A DNA stretch of 54,062 nucleotides from an uncultured Polaribacter sp. (GCA_913061165.1 CAJXTJ010000003.1:1-54062); one strand, 5' to 3'. Positions 45,622 through 54,029 are shown, numbered from the stretch's first letter. The notes: generated from the sequence alone by a model not told the origin. Program-made: numbers and translations.

Positions 45622-46914
45622 ATGAAATACGATAAAATAGATCCACAATTATTTATAAAAAACCGTAAAAACTTTGCTTCACATATGAAGCCAAATAGTT
45701 TAGCTGTTTTCAATTCAAATGATGTCTATCCAATAAGTGCAGATAGCACAATGCCATTTGAACAACAAAGAGATCTCTTCTATTTAAGTGGTGTAGATCA
45801 AGAAGCAAGCGTATTAATGTTGTTTCCTGATTGCCCGAATGAAAATTTTAGAGAAATTTTATTTGTTACAGAAACCAATGCACATATTGCTGTTTGGGAA
45901 GGTGAAAAATTAACAAAAAAAGCAGCAACGGATACTTCTGGTGTTGCAACAATATATTGGTTACAAGATCTAGAAAAAGTATTGTTTGAAATGACTTCTT
46001 ACGCAGATACTTTTTATATAAATACCAATGAACACTATAGAGCAAATGTAGAAACTGAAACGCGTGAAGATCGTTTTACAAAATGGTTATTAGCAAAATA
46101 CCCTGCACATTCTGTAGCAAAAAGCAATCCTATTTTACAAAGATTGCGCGCTGTAAAAGACCCAATTGAGTTGGCTTTAATGCAACAAGCTTGCGATATT
46201 ACAGAAAAAGGATTTCGCAGACTTTTAAATTTTACAAAACCCGGTGTTTGGGAATATGAAATTGAGGCTGAATTGTTGCATGAATTTATTAGAAATCGTT
46301 CTAAAGGGTTTGCATATACACCAATTATTGCTGCAGGAAACAACGCAAACGTTTTACATTATATAGAAAACAATAGGCAATGTAAAAATGGCGATCTAAT
46401 TTTATTAGATGTTGCCGCAGAATATGCAAATTACTCATCAGATTTAACAAGAACAATTCCTGTTTCTGGAAAATTTTCTGACAGACAAAAAACAGTTTAT
46501 AATGCTGTAAATCGTGTTAAAAAAGAAGCTACAAACATGTTACTTCCTGGAACTTTATGGAAAGAATACCACGTAGAAGTAGGTAAAATTATGACTTCAG
46601 AATTACTAAAACTAGGTTTACTAGACAAAGCTGATGTTCAAAATGAAGACAAAAACTGGCCCGCATATAAGCAATACTTTATGCACGGAACTTCGCACCA
46701 CATTGGTTTAGATACCCATGATTACGGATTGCTACACGAGCCAATGCAAGCCAATAATGTATTTACTGTAGAGCCTGGAATTTATATTCCGAAAGAAGGT
46801 TTTGGTATTCGTTTAGAAGATGATGTTGTGATTCAAGAAAAAGGAACCCCTTTTAATTTAATGGGAAATATACCTATTGAAGCAGATGAAATTGAAGAGA
46901 TTATGCAAGGTTAA
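45622..46914 (+). CDS. Xaa-Pro aminopeptidase (aminopeptidase P)
   Basis: Metallopeptidase of family M24B that removes N-terminal residues before proline, 430 residues. An N-terminal AMP_N domain (about 8-140) precedes the pita-bread domain with all five metal ligands: Asp263 and Asp274 (LLDVAAEYANYSSDLTRT), His359 (HGTSHHIGLD), Glu384 (VEPGIYIP) and Glu399 (IRLEDDVV). No signal peptide, so cytoplasmic. Ends in a hairpin terminator shared with the convergent hydrolase gene. Confidence 0.96.
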   Translation: MKYDKIDPQLFIKNRKNFASHMKPNSLAVFNSNDVYPISADSTMPFEQQRDLFYLSGVDQEASVLMLFPDCPNENFREILFVTETNAHIAVWEGEKLTKKAATDTSGVATIYWLQDLEKVLFEMTSYADTFYINTNEHYRANVETETREDRFTKWLLAKYPAHSVAKSNPILQRLRAVKDPIELALMQQACDITEKGFRRLLNFTKPGVWEYEIEAELLHEFIRNRSKGFAYTPIIAAGNNANVLHYIENNRQCKNGDLILLDVAAEYANYSSDLTRTIPVSGKFSDRQKTVYNAVNRVKKEATNMLLPGTLWKEYHVEVGKIMTSELLKLGLLDKADVQNEDKNWPAYKQYFMHGTSHHIGLDTHDYGLLHEPMQANNVFTVEPGIYIPKEGFGIRLEDDVVIQEKGTPFNLMGNIPIEADEIEEIMQG

Positions 46915-46932
46915 GCGCTACATTCATAAGAC

Positions 46933-46961
46933 AAAGCGGGTTGAAAAACTCGCTTTTTTTT
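46933..46961. terminator. Terminator between aminopeptidase P and an alpha/beta hydrolase
   Basis: Arms AAAGCGGGTT (46933-46942) and AACTCGCTTT (46947-46956) pair with one G-T wobble, followed by a T-run. The T-run overlaps the stop region of the convergent gene. Confidence 0.82.
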
Positions 46962-47742
46962 ATGCCAAAGAATTTATAAAACCTATGGTATGGTTGTTAA
47001 ACGTTTCTGGTTGTTCTACGTTTACAACATGGCCACAATTGTCTATCACAAAAAGTGAAGCCGTAAGGTGTTTTGCAACAATGTTTTTTATAGAAGGTAA
47101 AAACAAATGGTCTTCTGCACCCATTACATATAAGGTAGGAATTTGAATGTCTTTTGTTCTAAAAAATCTTAATAATGGATTGATTTCTGATGTTAACTTA
47201 AACCAACGGATAAATTCTTTTTGGTATAATTTCTTTGCTTCGTTTACAAATAACAATCTAGATTTCTTGTGGTTTTTCTTTGGCATAATAATAAATGCAA
47301 AGAGCTTATAAAGCAGCATGTAAGGAACCACTGACTTAAAGATATTACCAACTTTCATTAACACTTGAGAGCGAAAGTTCATCTTTATGATAGCACCACC
47401 CATAATCATACTCTTTACCAATTCTGGTCTTTTTTCAGCTAGATTTCTAATTAGAATGGTACCTAAAGAAATACCAATAAAATGTGATTTTTCTATCTTG
47501 AGCGCATCTATAACCTCTACAATATCTGAAGTAATAGAATCAAAGGTGTACTTGGCCTTAAAAGTGTCTTTTAGTTTTATTTTGCTATTTCCATGGCCTC
47601 GTAAATCTAAAATTAGCACATTAAAGTGTTTTCTAAAATCGCGCACTTGTTTAAACCAAATAGAACTGCTCCCTCCTGCACCATGTACAAAAGTTACCCA
47701 TTCTTTAGAGGTTGTATGCGGATATGAATAATAATTTAACAC
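46960..47742 (-). CDS. Alpha/beta hydrolase
   Basis: Alpha/beta-hydrolase fold protein of 260 residues. The oxyanion region VTFVHGAGGSSSIW, DLRGHGNSK and the nucleophile elbow GISLG (Ser in FIGISLGT) are clear; the Asp lies near YVMGAEDHLFLP and His in DNCGHVVNVEQPE. A longer frame opens at a TTG (47778), but a -7 box lies within it, so GTG at 47742 (MLNYYSYPH) is chosen. The substrate is unknown; esterase or lactonase activity is possible. Confidence 0.87.
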   Translation of the reverse strand: MLNYYSYPHTTSKEWVTFVHGAGGSSSIWFKQVRDFRKHFNVLILDLRGHGNSKIKLKDTFKAKYTFDSITSDIVEVIDALKIEKSHFIGISLGTILIRNLAEKRPELVKSMIMGGAIIKMNFRSQVLMKVGNIFKSVVPYMLLYKLFAFIIMPKKNHKKSRLLFVNEAKKLYQKEFIRWFKLTSEINPLLRFFRTKDIQIPTLYVMGAEDHLFLPSIKNIVAKHLTASLFVIDNCGHVVNVEQPETFNNHTIGFINSLA

Positions 47743-47765
47743 TTTTTTTCTTTCAAGTTGAAGTA

Positions 47766-47773
47766 CAAAAATA
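47766..47773 (-). promoter_or_regulatory. -7 box that sets the GTG start of the hydrolase
   Basis: Minus-strand TATTTTTG matches TAnnTTTG and lies 23 bases upstream of GTG at 47742, inside the longer TTG-initiated frame. Confidence 0.5.
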
Positions 47774-47842
47774 ACCAATTTATATGGTATAAGGTAAGAT
47801 CGTCCGTTTATTAACGTTTTAAAAATTGTAGTAAAATTAAAT

Positions 47843-49117
47843 TTACGGGTGTTCTTTCTTTTGAATTAGGTTTAATACCACAAAAACCAACAAAGCAGGC
47901 AACACCCAACCTAAACTGTCTTCTGCAAAAGGAATACTGCTTTTAATTCCTGTTAAATTTTCTCTGGGAATAATAAACCCAAGAAAATCTGTGATACTAA
48001 AAATAAAGGTTACTAAAACTACGCCTCTAAATACCAATTTAGATGCATATTTATCTGGTAGTGTGTTTAAAACAATAAGAATAATAGTTATTGGATATAA
48101 AAACATAAGTGCAGGCACTGCTACTGTAATTATAAAATCTACTTGATAACTACCCACAATAATTCCAATAATAGAAGCTATTGCAGCAGTAATAATATAT
48201 GCTTTTTTAGAATTATTAAAAATACCTTTTATATAATCTGCGGTTCCTGTTACAATACCAACTGCTGTTGTAAAACATGCCAACGCAACTAAAACACTTA
48301 AAAAAGTAGTTCCGAAATTGCCCAAGGTTTGTGTGCTTAAACCCGCCAAAACTTCGGTTCTAGATGCATTTTCTGCAAATGTTGATGCATACAAAGCACC
48401 TGCTAAAATTAAACCCCCATAGATGAATAGCAAACCTGTACCTGCTATAAAACCTGCTTTTCGAATTAAGGTTCTTTTTGCTTCAAAGGTGTTGTGATTG
48501 CTATCGTCTAAAGAAATAATAATTACGGCTCCTACAACCACACCGGCAATGGCATCAAAAGTTTGATACCCTTCTAAAATACCGTCTATAAATGGATTTT
48601 CAAAACCAGATGCTCCTAAAATACCAGGAGAAACAAAGAAAGAAAGACCAATAATTACCAATAAGATAAGCACAATTATAGGTGTTAAAAAAGTACCAAT
48701 TAAACCAATAATTCTAGCTCTATTTACCGCAAATAGAAATACTAATAGAAAATAAACAATACTTGTTAGAATTGGCGGCGTATCAAAAAATGGCTGAATT
48801 GCCATTTCATGCGTTACTGCAGCTGTTCTTGGAGACGGAATAGCTATGGCAATACTGTAAATTAAGAAACAAAATAGCGTGCTAAAAGCAGGAGAAACCT
48901 TTTTCCCGAAATCATACAATGTTCCTTGTAATTTTGCATGTGCAAAAATTGCTAAAATAGGAATGGTAATTCCTGTAATAATGAATCCTAAAACTACAAT
49001 CCACCAATCTACGCCTGCTTTTACCCCTAAAGTTGGCGGTAAAATTAAATTTCCTGCTCCGAAAAAGAGTGAAAATAGTGCAAAACCGGCAATCCAAATT
49101 TCTTTTGTTTTGTTCAT
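47843..49117 (-). CDS. brnQ: Branched-chain amino acid transporter (LIVCS family)
   Basis: Sodium- or proton-coupled symporter for leucine, isoleucine and valine, 424 residues from ATG at 49117. The family N-terminus KEIWIAGFALFSLFFGAGNLILPP and VKAGVDWW are intact; about 12 membrane spans. The frame stays open upstream to 49174, but homologues begin at MNKTKEIW and that extension crosses the divergent promoter region. It is divergent from an alpha/beta hydrolase gene with only 44 bases between starts. Confidence 0.94.
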   Translation of the reverse strand: MNKTKEIWIAGFALFSLFFGAGNLILPPTLGVKAGVDWWIVVLGFIITGITIPILAIFAHAKLQGTLYDFGKKVSPAFSTLFCFLIYSIAIAIPSPRTAAVTHEMAIQPFFDTPPILTSIVYFLLVFLFAVNRARIIGLIGTFLTPIIVLILLVIIGLSFFVSPGILGASGFENPFIDGILEGYQTFDAIAGVVVGAVIIISLDDSNHNTFEAKRTLIRKAGFIAGTGLLFIYGGLILAGALYASTFAENASRTEVLAGLSTQTLGNFGTTFLSVLVALACFTTAVGIVTGTADYIKGIFNNSKKAYIITAAIASIIGIIVGSYQVDFIITVAVPALMFLYPITIILIVLNTLPDKYASKLVFRGVVLVTFIFSITDFLGFIIPRENLTGIKSSIPFAEDSLGWVLPALLVFVVLNLIQKKEHP

Positions 49118-49125
49118 TGTAATTC

Positions 49126-49157
49126 TTGTCTTCGTGCCGGAAATATACATATTTTTG
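49126..49157 (+). promoter_or_regulatory. Promoter of the alpha/beta hydrolase gene
   Basis: TTG (49126-49128) and TATTTTTG (49150-49157), spacer 21 bases. The ATG at 49162 begins 4 bases after the -7 box, so the transcript is probably leaderless or nearly so. Confidence 0.55.
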
Positions 49158-49161
49158 TGAG

Positions 49162-49947
49162 ATGCAAAAATCATTAACTTTTAAAAATGCAACTATTTCT
49201 TTTTCTGACCAAGGAACAGGAACTGCGGTGGTTTTAATTCATGGGTTTTTAGAGAATGCCACTATGTGGAAAAACGTTGTACCCGAGATTTCTAAAAGAA
49301 ACAGAATCGTTACTATTGATTTGTTAGGGCATGGAAAAACGGACTGTCTAGGCTATGTGCATTCCATGGAACTATTTGCAGAAACCATTGCAGCGGTTTT
49401 AAAAGAATTAAGAATTCGAAAATGTATTTTAGTTGGGCATTCTTTGGGTGGTTATATTGCCTTGGCTTTTGCAGAGAAACATCCGCAGAAAGTAAAAGGA
49501 CTCTGTCTAATGAACGCTACTTCTAATGAAGATACTTTAGAGCGCAAAGCATCGCGATTGCGTGCCAACAAAATGATTGCCAATAACTTTAGAAATATGG
49601 TACGGATGTCTTTTGCCAATTTGTTTGGCCCAAAAAGCAAAACCATCTTTAAAGAGGAAATAGAATTAGCCGTTCTTGAAGCTCTACAAACACCCATGCA
49701 AGGCTATATTGCTACGCAAGAAGGCATGCAGTTGCGTAAAAACAGAAACCACGTTTTAACTGATAATAGTTTTAAAAAATTATTAATTATTGGCAAGAAA
49801 GATCCTGTATTAGATTTTAAAACTTCTTTAGACGAGGCTAAAAAAACGAACTCAGCAATTGTTGTTTTTGAAAACGGACACATGCCTCATATTGAAAATA
49901 AGCTCGCATTAAATGATGCTTTGAAAGAATTTATAAAAATTTGTTAA
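49162..49947 (+). CDS. Alpha/beta hydrolase
   Basis: Alpha/beta-hydrolase fold protein of 261 residues. HGFLENATMW, DLLGHGKTD and the nucleophile elbow GHSLG (VGHSLGGYIALAF) are present; the acid is in IGKKDPVLD and His in FENGHMPHIEN. The start at 49162 is chosen because the longer frame begins at a TTG that is itself the -33 element of a promoter whose -7 box ends 4 bases before this ATG. The substrate is unknown. Confidence 0.9.
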   Translation: MQKSLTFKNATISFSDQGTGTAVVLIHGFLENATMWKNVVPEISKRNRIVTIDLLGHGKTDCLGYVHSMELFAETIAAVLKELRIRKCILVGHSLGGYIALAFAEKHPQKVKGLCLMNATSNEDTLERKASRLRANKMIANNFRNMVRMSFANLFGPKSKTIFKEEIELAVLEALQTPMQGYIATQEGMQLRKNRNHVLTDNSFKKLLIIGKKDPVLDFKTSLDEAKKTNSAIVVFENGHMPHIENKLALNDALKEFIKIC

Positions 49948-50304
49948 ACGTGACTTCGGCAATAAAAAAACCTAACTTTATTTAGTGCTCTGTATCGCCG
50001 AGGTTGCTGCTTCTTATAATTTAAGAAAAACTTTTAAAGAAAAAACTGAAGAATATTTTATTGAAGTAAGGTTCTAAAGTATAGAAATAATGGTTTCCTT
50101 TAACAAAATAGGTGTTTTATAATGTTCCCTGAGGTTCCAATTATTTCAATCAACATTAGAGATTTTGAAAATGCTACTTATTGTAACAAATCTATGGTGT
50201 AAAACAGTTATTAAAAAACCAAAAATATAAACCGTTGCAATAGAATGTATCTAATTTATTTCTTCATAAAAAACTTTATATTTCGTAAAACAATCCCTTT
50301 TCAT
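49948..50304. other. Intergenic stretch with possible degraded coding fragments
   Basis: This 357-base gap has no convincing gene. On the plus strand, a frame ending at about 50076 reads CIAEVAASYNLRKT and then a charged tail before a stop, and a 26-codon frame from 50122 reads MFPEVPIISINIRDFENAT before a stop. They look like gene remnants rather than random sequence, but I cannot name a parent gene. No tRNA or clear hairpin terminator was seen. Confidence 0.4.
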
Positions 50305-50760
50305 TTAAACAATCCCAATAATTTCAATAGTTTTCCCATTAAAAGAAATCACCTCTTTTTCTTGTTTCCCTAGCAACAATTTACCCATTGGCGAAGATAC
50401 TGAAATAGCAAAATAACTTTTATCTGCAACAACGAGTTGCCCTGCAGAAATGCTTAAGAAATAAGATACTTTAGCTGTAATAATAACGCTTCCTAAGCAG
50501 GCGTTTTTTGATGTTTTTAAAATATCAATTTTCGATAAGACAACTTTCATTTGAGTAATTCCCGCCAATTGCTGGCCTGCTTTTTCCATTTCTAATTGCA
50601 ACATCGCACGGCCGGTTTCATGTTTATCGCCTGCAGAACTCTTCGTCTCAGATTGCAATGCTTTTTGATTTGAAGAAATTACGTTTTCAATGTTATACAG
50701 CCTTTTATTTACAAACACCTCACATTGCTCAAAAAGCGCTTCTTTAATTTTTAGTTCCAA
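50305..50760 (-). CDS. GreA/GreB C-domain-like protein at the end of the PKS operon
   Basis: A 151-residue cytoplasmic protein. Residues about 28-75 form a helical or coiled-coil segment with KSSAGDKHETGRAMLQLEME. The C-terminal half (ISVSSPMGKLLLGKQEKEVIS, NGKTIEIIGI) resembles the C-terminal FKBP-like domain of GreA/GreB transcript-cleavage factors. No ketosynthase feature is visible. The start is TTG at 50760, overlapping the YceI stop by 17 bases; no in-frame ATG precedes the conserved part. It could bind RNA polymerase, but that is inference. Confidence 0.72.
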   Translation of the reverse strand: MELKIKEALFEQCEVFVNKRLYNIENVISSNQKALQSETKSSAGDKHETGRAMLQLEMEKAGQQLAGITQMKVVLSKIDILKTSKNACLGSVIITAKVSYFLSISAGQLVVADKSYFAISVSSPMGKLLLGKQEKEVISFNGKTIEIIGIV

Positions 50761-51283
50761 TATACTTCATTTTAATATTCACTTCCTTAGAAAGCACAAA
50801 ACTGCTTCCACCAACACCAAAATCTCTTCTGTTTAGAGAAAAATCAGTCAAAAATGTTACTTTGGTTATAGAGGTGGTTACATTTAATGTGGTTTCTACC
50901 CTTTTCTTAATTCCTTTAATGGTTATAAATCCTTTTAATAGATATTTAGCATTGGTTATTTTCTCTATTTCAGTAGATTCAAATACAATATTCGGGTACT
51001 TTTTAATATTAAAATAATCTGACTCTAATAAATGTTCATCTCTAGCTTCTGAGTCTGTATATATAGATGCTACGCTTATTTTTACATTCAAAAAACTTCC
51101 CTTTAAATTACGCGTGCTAAAATTACTGGAAACTATAAATTGATTAAAATTACCGGGTACGTTAAATCCAAAATTCTTTATGGTAAATGTAATTTCAGAG
51201 GCTGTTTTATCTTGCACCAACTCTTGTGAAAAACAAGTGAAAGCACCCAACACAAAAACCAGTACGATCCTTTTAAGTCTCAT
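50744..51283 (-). CDS. YceI-family lipocalin-like protein
   Basis: Periplasmic YceI protein of 179 residues with a signal peptide (MRLKRIVLVFVLGAFTCFSQ). The fold signature is clear: SEITFTIKNFGFNVPGNF, DSEARDEHLLESDYFNIKKYP and LTIKG-like KGFITIKGIKKRVETTLNV. YceI proteins bind long isoprenoid or amphiphilic lipids in a beta-barrel. Its place 7 bases after the phosphopantetheinyl transferase, inside a polyketide-type operon, suggests it may carry the lipid product or a precursor. Confidence 0.92.
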   Translation of the reverse strand: MRLKRIVLVFVLGAFTCFSQELVQDKTASEITFTIKNFGFNVPGNFNQFIVSSNFSTRNLKGSFLNVKISVASIYTDSEARDEHLLESDYFNIKKYPNIVFESTEIEKITNAKYLLKGFITIKGIKKRVETTLNVTTSITKVTFLTDFSLNRRDFGVGGSSFVLSKEVNIKMKYIGTKN

Positions 51284-51290
51284 AAATATA

Positions 51291-51863
51291 TTAAAATTTA
51301 GAACCTATGTTATAAGCATATGCTCCGTAATTTCCGTGATGAGAAATTGAGCATGATGTTGTTAATAATTCTTCTTTATAATAAAAAAGTGGCGCACCAA
51401 TAGTTGTTTTTCTTTTCTCTATACCTTTGCAAGAAACACCTGTTTCGGCTGCTAGTTTTATTTTTAAATCTAAATCTATTGTGCTCGCCAAACCAACTGC
51501 AAAAAAAATAACAGTTTCTTCTTTTTTTTCTCTGGCAATTGTAGATGTATAAAGTGCGTTAGAAATAGACTCTGTATAAAATGTGTTTTCTTCAAAAACT
51601 ACCATCCCTTTGTCTTTAGAAATTATAGTACACTCAAATTTTTGAGGAGCAAAAAAACGTTCTTTAAACTTCTGAGTGTAACATTTATAAGCCGCTTCTT
51701 TCATAGACCAGAACAACCAAACTTTTAAAAACGGATTTTCAGAACTTAAAATTTCGTCTTGCTCTTTTTGGGTAAATTGTTTCTCTAAAAAACCCTTTCG
51801 TTGCCAATTGCTTTGCGTTTTGGCAAGGTTTAAATCTACAATATCATTGCCAATATTATGCAT
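51291..51863 (-). CDS. 4'-Phosphopantetheinyl transferase superfamily protein
   Basis: Transfers the phosphopantetheine arm from coenzyme A to carrier-protein serines; 190 residues. GNDIVDL (Asp8 and Asp10 region) and the metal-binding WSMKEAAYK (Glu56, Lys60) define the family. The size is closer to the Sfp/AcpT side than to minimal AcpS. It overlaps the ACP gene by 8 bases, so the adjacent ACP is its likely substrate. Confidence 0.93.
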   Translation of the reverse strand: MHNIGNDIVDLNLAKTQSNWQRKGFLEKQFTQKEQDEILSSENPFLKVWLFWSMKEAAYKCYTQKFKERFFAPQKFECTIISKDKGMVVFEENTFYTESISNALYTSTIAREKKEETVIFFAVGLASTIDLDLKIKLAAETGVSCKGIEKRKTTIGAPLFYYKEELLTTSCSISHHGNYGAYAYNIGSKF

Positions 51864-52107
51864 TTATTTTTGTTTGTATAATCTCTACAGTTGCTTTTAC
51901 AGAGAGCATTTTCTCCATAGAATCGTTGTCTATTTCTATCTTAAACTCATCTTCTACATCTAAAATAATATCTACTAGATTTGCAGAATTTATTTCTAAA
52001 TCATTTATAAAATCTGTGTTTTCATTTAAGTTTTTAAAACCCTCTTCATTTTGAACATAAGGCTTTACAATTGTTGTTAATTTTGATATAATTTCTTCTT
52101 TTGTCAT
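51856..52107 (-). CDS. Acyl carrier protein of the PKS cluster
   Basis: A divergent ACP of 83 residues from ATG at 52107 (the frame is open twelve codons further, into the KS gene). The attachment Ser41 lies in LEINSANLVDI rather than the usual DSL, followed by the acidic helix VEDEFKIEIDND. It begins one base after the ketosynthase stop and overlaps the phosphopantetheinyl transferase start by 8 bases. It is distinct from the housekeeping AcpP at 35824-36060. Confidence 0.92.
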   Translation of the reverse strand: MTKEEIISKLTTIVKPYVQNEEGFKNLNENTDFINDLEINSANLVDIILDVEDEFKIEIDNDSMEKMLSVKATVEIIQTKINA

Positions 52108-52108
52108 A

Positions 52109-53398
52109 TTAATCTGAATATTTTTTAAAGATAACACACCCATTTACATCGCCAAAGCCAAAACTTGCTTTTGCTAAAATAGTAATGTTTTTTTCAATTA
52201 TTTGAGTTGGAATTTTATCATTAGAAATCAATGCTGAGATTTCTGGATGCACATCATCGCAATTAATGTTCGGAAACACAAATTGCCCTTTAACTTGTGC
52301 AACAGCTGCTACACATTCTATGGCTCCAGAAGCAGCCAAACAATGACCTACCATCGATTTTAAAGAATTAATATACGGAAAATATTTTCCTTTTCTTTGC
52401 AGTGCCTTGGTCCAATTTTCTATCTCTAAACTGTCTTTTGAAGTTGCTGTTAAATGCCCGTTAATTACATCTATTTCCGAAGAAGAAATGCCCGAATCTA
52501 ATACCGCATCTGTAATACATTTCTGAACCGCTTCTGAGTTAGGTGCCGTTAAGGTTCCGCCTTTTCGTTGTCCGCCAGAATTAATATTGCCTCCTAAAAC
52601 CTCTGCATAAATAGTAGCTTTCCGTTCTAAAGCACTTTCTAAAGACTCTAAAACCAAAGCTCCTGCGCCACTTCCTGGAACAAAACCCGCTGCAGTTGCA
52701 CTCATGGGTCTCGATCCTTTTTCTGGTGCTTCGTTGTGCTTATAAGACATTACGCGCATTGCATCAAAACCGCCCCAAGTATACAGACTGCTATCACTAG
52801 AACTCCCCACCAACATTCGTTTTGCTTTTCCGTTTTTAATGCGCTCAAAACCCAATAATAAAGCTTCTGTACCTGTTGTACAAGCAGAAGAATTTGTTGT
52901 AACCTGATTCCCAAATCCAAGAATTCCACCTAAATATGCTGAAATTCCACTTGCCATTGTTTGCACCACAGAAGTACTTCCTAAACGTCTTACATTCTGG
53001 TCGTCTATTTTATAAATAGCCTCTCTTAACTTTTCTATTCCAGAGGTTCCTGTTCCAAAAATTAACCCCGAATCATAATCTAATTCCGAATTTTCTTCTA
53101 CAGAAAAACCGGCGTCTTTCCAAGCGTCAATTCCTGCCATACAGCCATATAAAATTGAGCTGCTGTTAAACCCGCGCAATTGTAACGGTGATAAGTATTC
53201 TAATTTTTTTTCTTCTGAAATAATTGGAACTCCGCCAATACAGCAAGAAAAGCCCTTGTCTTTTAAATTCTGATGATAGGTGATTCCTGAAGTTCCTGTT
53301 TTTATTGCATTTGTAAACGCTGGCAAACCAACGCCATTCGGCGCCACAACTCCTAAACCGGTAATTACAACTCTGTTTTTCACTTCTGATAAATTCAT
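52109..53398 (-). CDS. Beta-ketoacyl synthase (KAS II type) of the PKS cluster
   Basis: Condensing enzyme of 429 residues. The triad is intact: Cys173 in NSSACTTGTEAL, His315 in NGHLTATSKDS and His352 in SMVGHCLAASGAIE. The motif around His315 (GHLTATSKDS) departs from the HGTSTPLGD of housekeeping FabF, and overall it is clearly a specialised paralog. It lies between the dehydratase (9 bases) and the ACP (1 base). It probably extends or makes an acyl chain on the cluster ACP. Confidence 0.94.
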   Translation of the reverse strand: MNLSEVKNRVVITGLGVVAPNGVGLPAFTNAIKTGTSGITYHQNLKDKGFSCCIGGVPIISEEKKLEYLSPLQLRGFNSSSILYGCMAGIDAWKDAGFSVEENSELDYDSGLIFGTGTSGIEKLREAIYKIDDQNVRRLGSTSVVQTMASGISAYLGGILGFGNQVTTNSSACTTGTEALLLGFERIKNGKAKRMLVGSSSDSSLYTWGGFDAMRVMSYKHNEAPEKGSRPMSATAAGFVPGSGAGALVLESLESALERKATIYAEVLGGNINSGGQRKGGTLTAPNSEAVQKCITDAVLDSGISSSEIDVINGHLTATSKDSLEIENWTKALQRKGKYFPYINSLKSMVGHCLAASGAIECVAAVAQVKGQFVFPNINCDDVHPEISALISNDKIPTQIIEKNITILAKASFGFGDVNGCVIFKKYSD

Positions 53399-53406
53399 TT
53401 CAGTCT

Positions 53407-53847
53407 CTATTTTGCGATGATCATTCCAGAAATAGTTCCCCTACAAACCAATTCATTTTTAGAATTTATCATTTTTACACGACACTTTAACTTGTTAAAT
53501 CTAAAATATTCTTTTTCTGAAATCACAGTTACTTTTTCATTTGGTAAAACAGGTACATAGAAATCAACCACATTAGATGTTAAGGCTATTTGTGGTTTTG
53601 TGGTTGTTGAAATTTTATCTTTTAGTAAAAATATTCCTAAACAAACAACGCCAATTTGTGCCATGGTTTCCGTTAAAATAACACCTGGTGTTATTGGGTT
53701 TTCCTTAAAATGACCTTCATAGAAAAACGCACTTTCTTTAAAGGTGTAATTTCCTGAAATACCACTTTCTGAAATTTCTGTAAGTTCATCAACAAACAAA
53801 AAAGGTTTTTGATAGGGCAGGTTTTTTATAATTTGTTTTGGATTCAT
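53407..53847 (-). CDS. FabZ-like hot-dog dehydratase of the PKS cluster
   Basis: A 146-residue hot-dog fold protein. The FabZ catalytic pair is visible as His46 in YEGHFKENPITPG and Glu60 in VILTETMAQIG. The N-terminus (KQIIKNLPYQKPFLFVDELTEI) also matches FabZ/FabA-type 3-hydroxyacyl-ACP dehydratases. It lies between the type III PKS (11 bases) and the ketosynthase (9 bases). The cluster has no ketoreductase in this window, so one must lie upstream or be shared from primary metabolism. Confidence 0.92.
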   Translation of the reverse strand: MNPKQIIKNLPYQKPFLFVDELTEISESGISGNYTFKESAFFYEGHFKENPITPGVILTETMAQIGVVCLGIFLLKDKISTTTKPQIALTSNVVDFYVPVLPNEKVTVISEKEYFRFNKLKCRVKMINSKNELVCRGTISGMIIAK

Positions 53848-53857
53848 TTTTATAATT

Positions 53858-54029
53858 TTACCACGCTAATAAAATACGTTGTGCAGAAAACCCTGGCCCA
53901 AAGCTTAACATTAAGCCTCGTTCTCCTTTGGCTGGATTTCTATCCATAAAACGCTCTAAAACATACAAAACTGTTGCGCTAGACATATTGCCGTACAGGC
54001 GTAAAACTTCTTTTGTATCGTCTATATTC
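53858..54029 (-). CDS. Type III polyketide synthase, C-terminal fragment
   Basis: The last 57 or so residues of a chalcone/stilbene-synthase superfamily enzyme, cut by the contig end. YGNMSSATVLYVLERF contains the region of the catalytic Asn (GNMSSA), and GLMLSFGPGFSAQRILL contains the conserved FGPG loop near the C-terminus. The Cys-His part is outside the window. Six residues, MCIRDR, before this fragment in the open frame are translated adapter, not protein. First visible gene of the PKS operon; type III PKSs condense malonyl units on acyl starters without a carrier domain. Confidence 0.88.
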
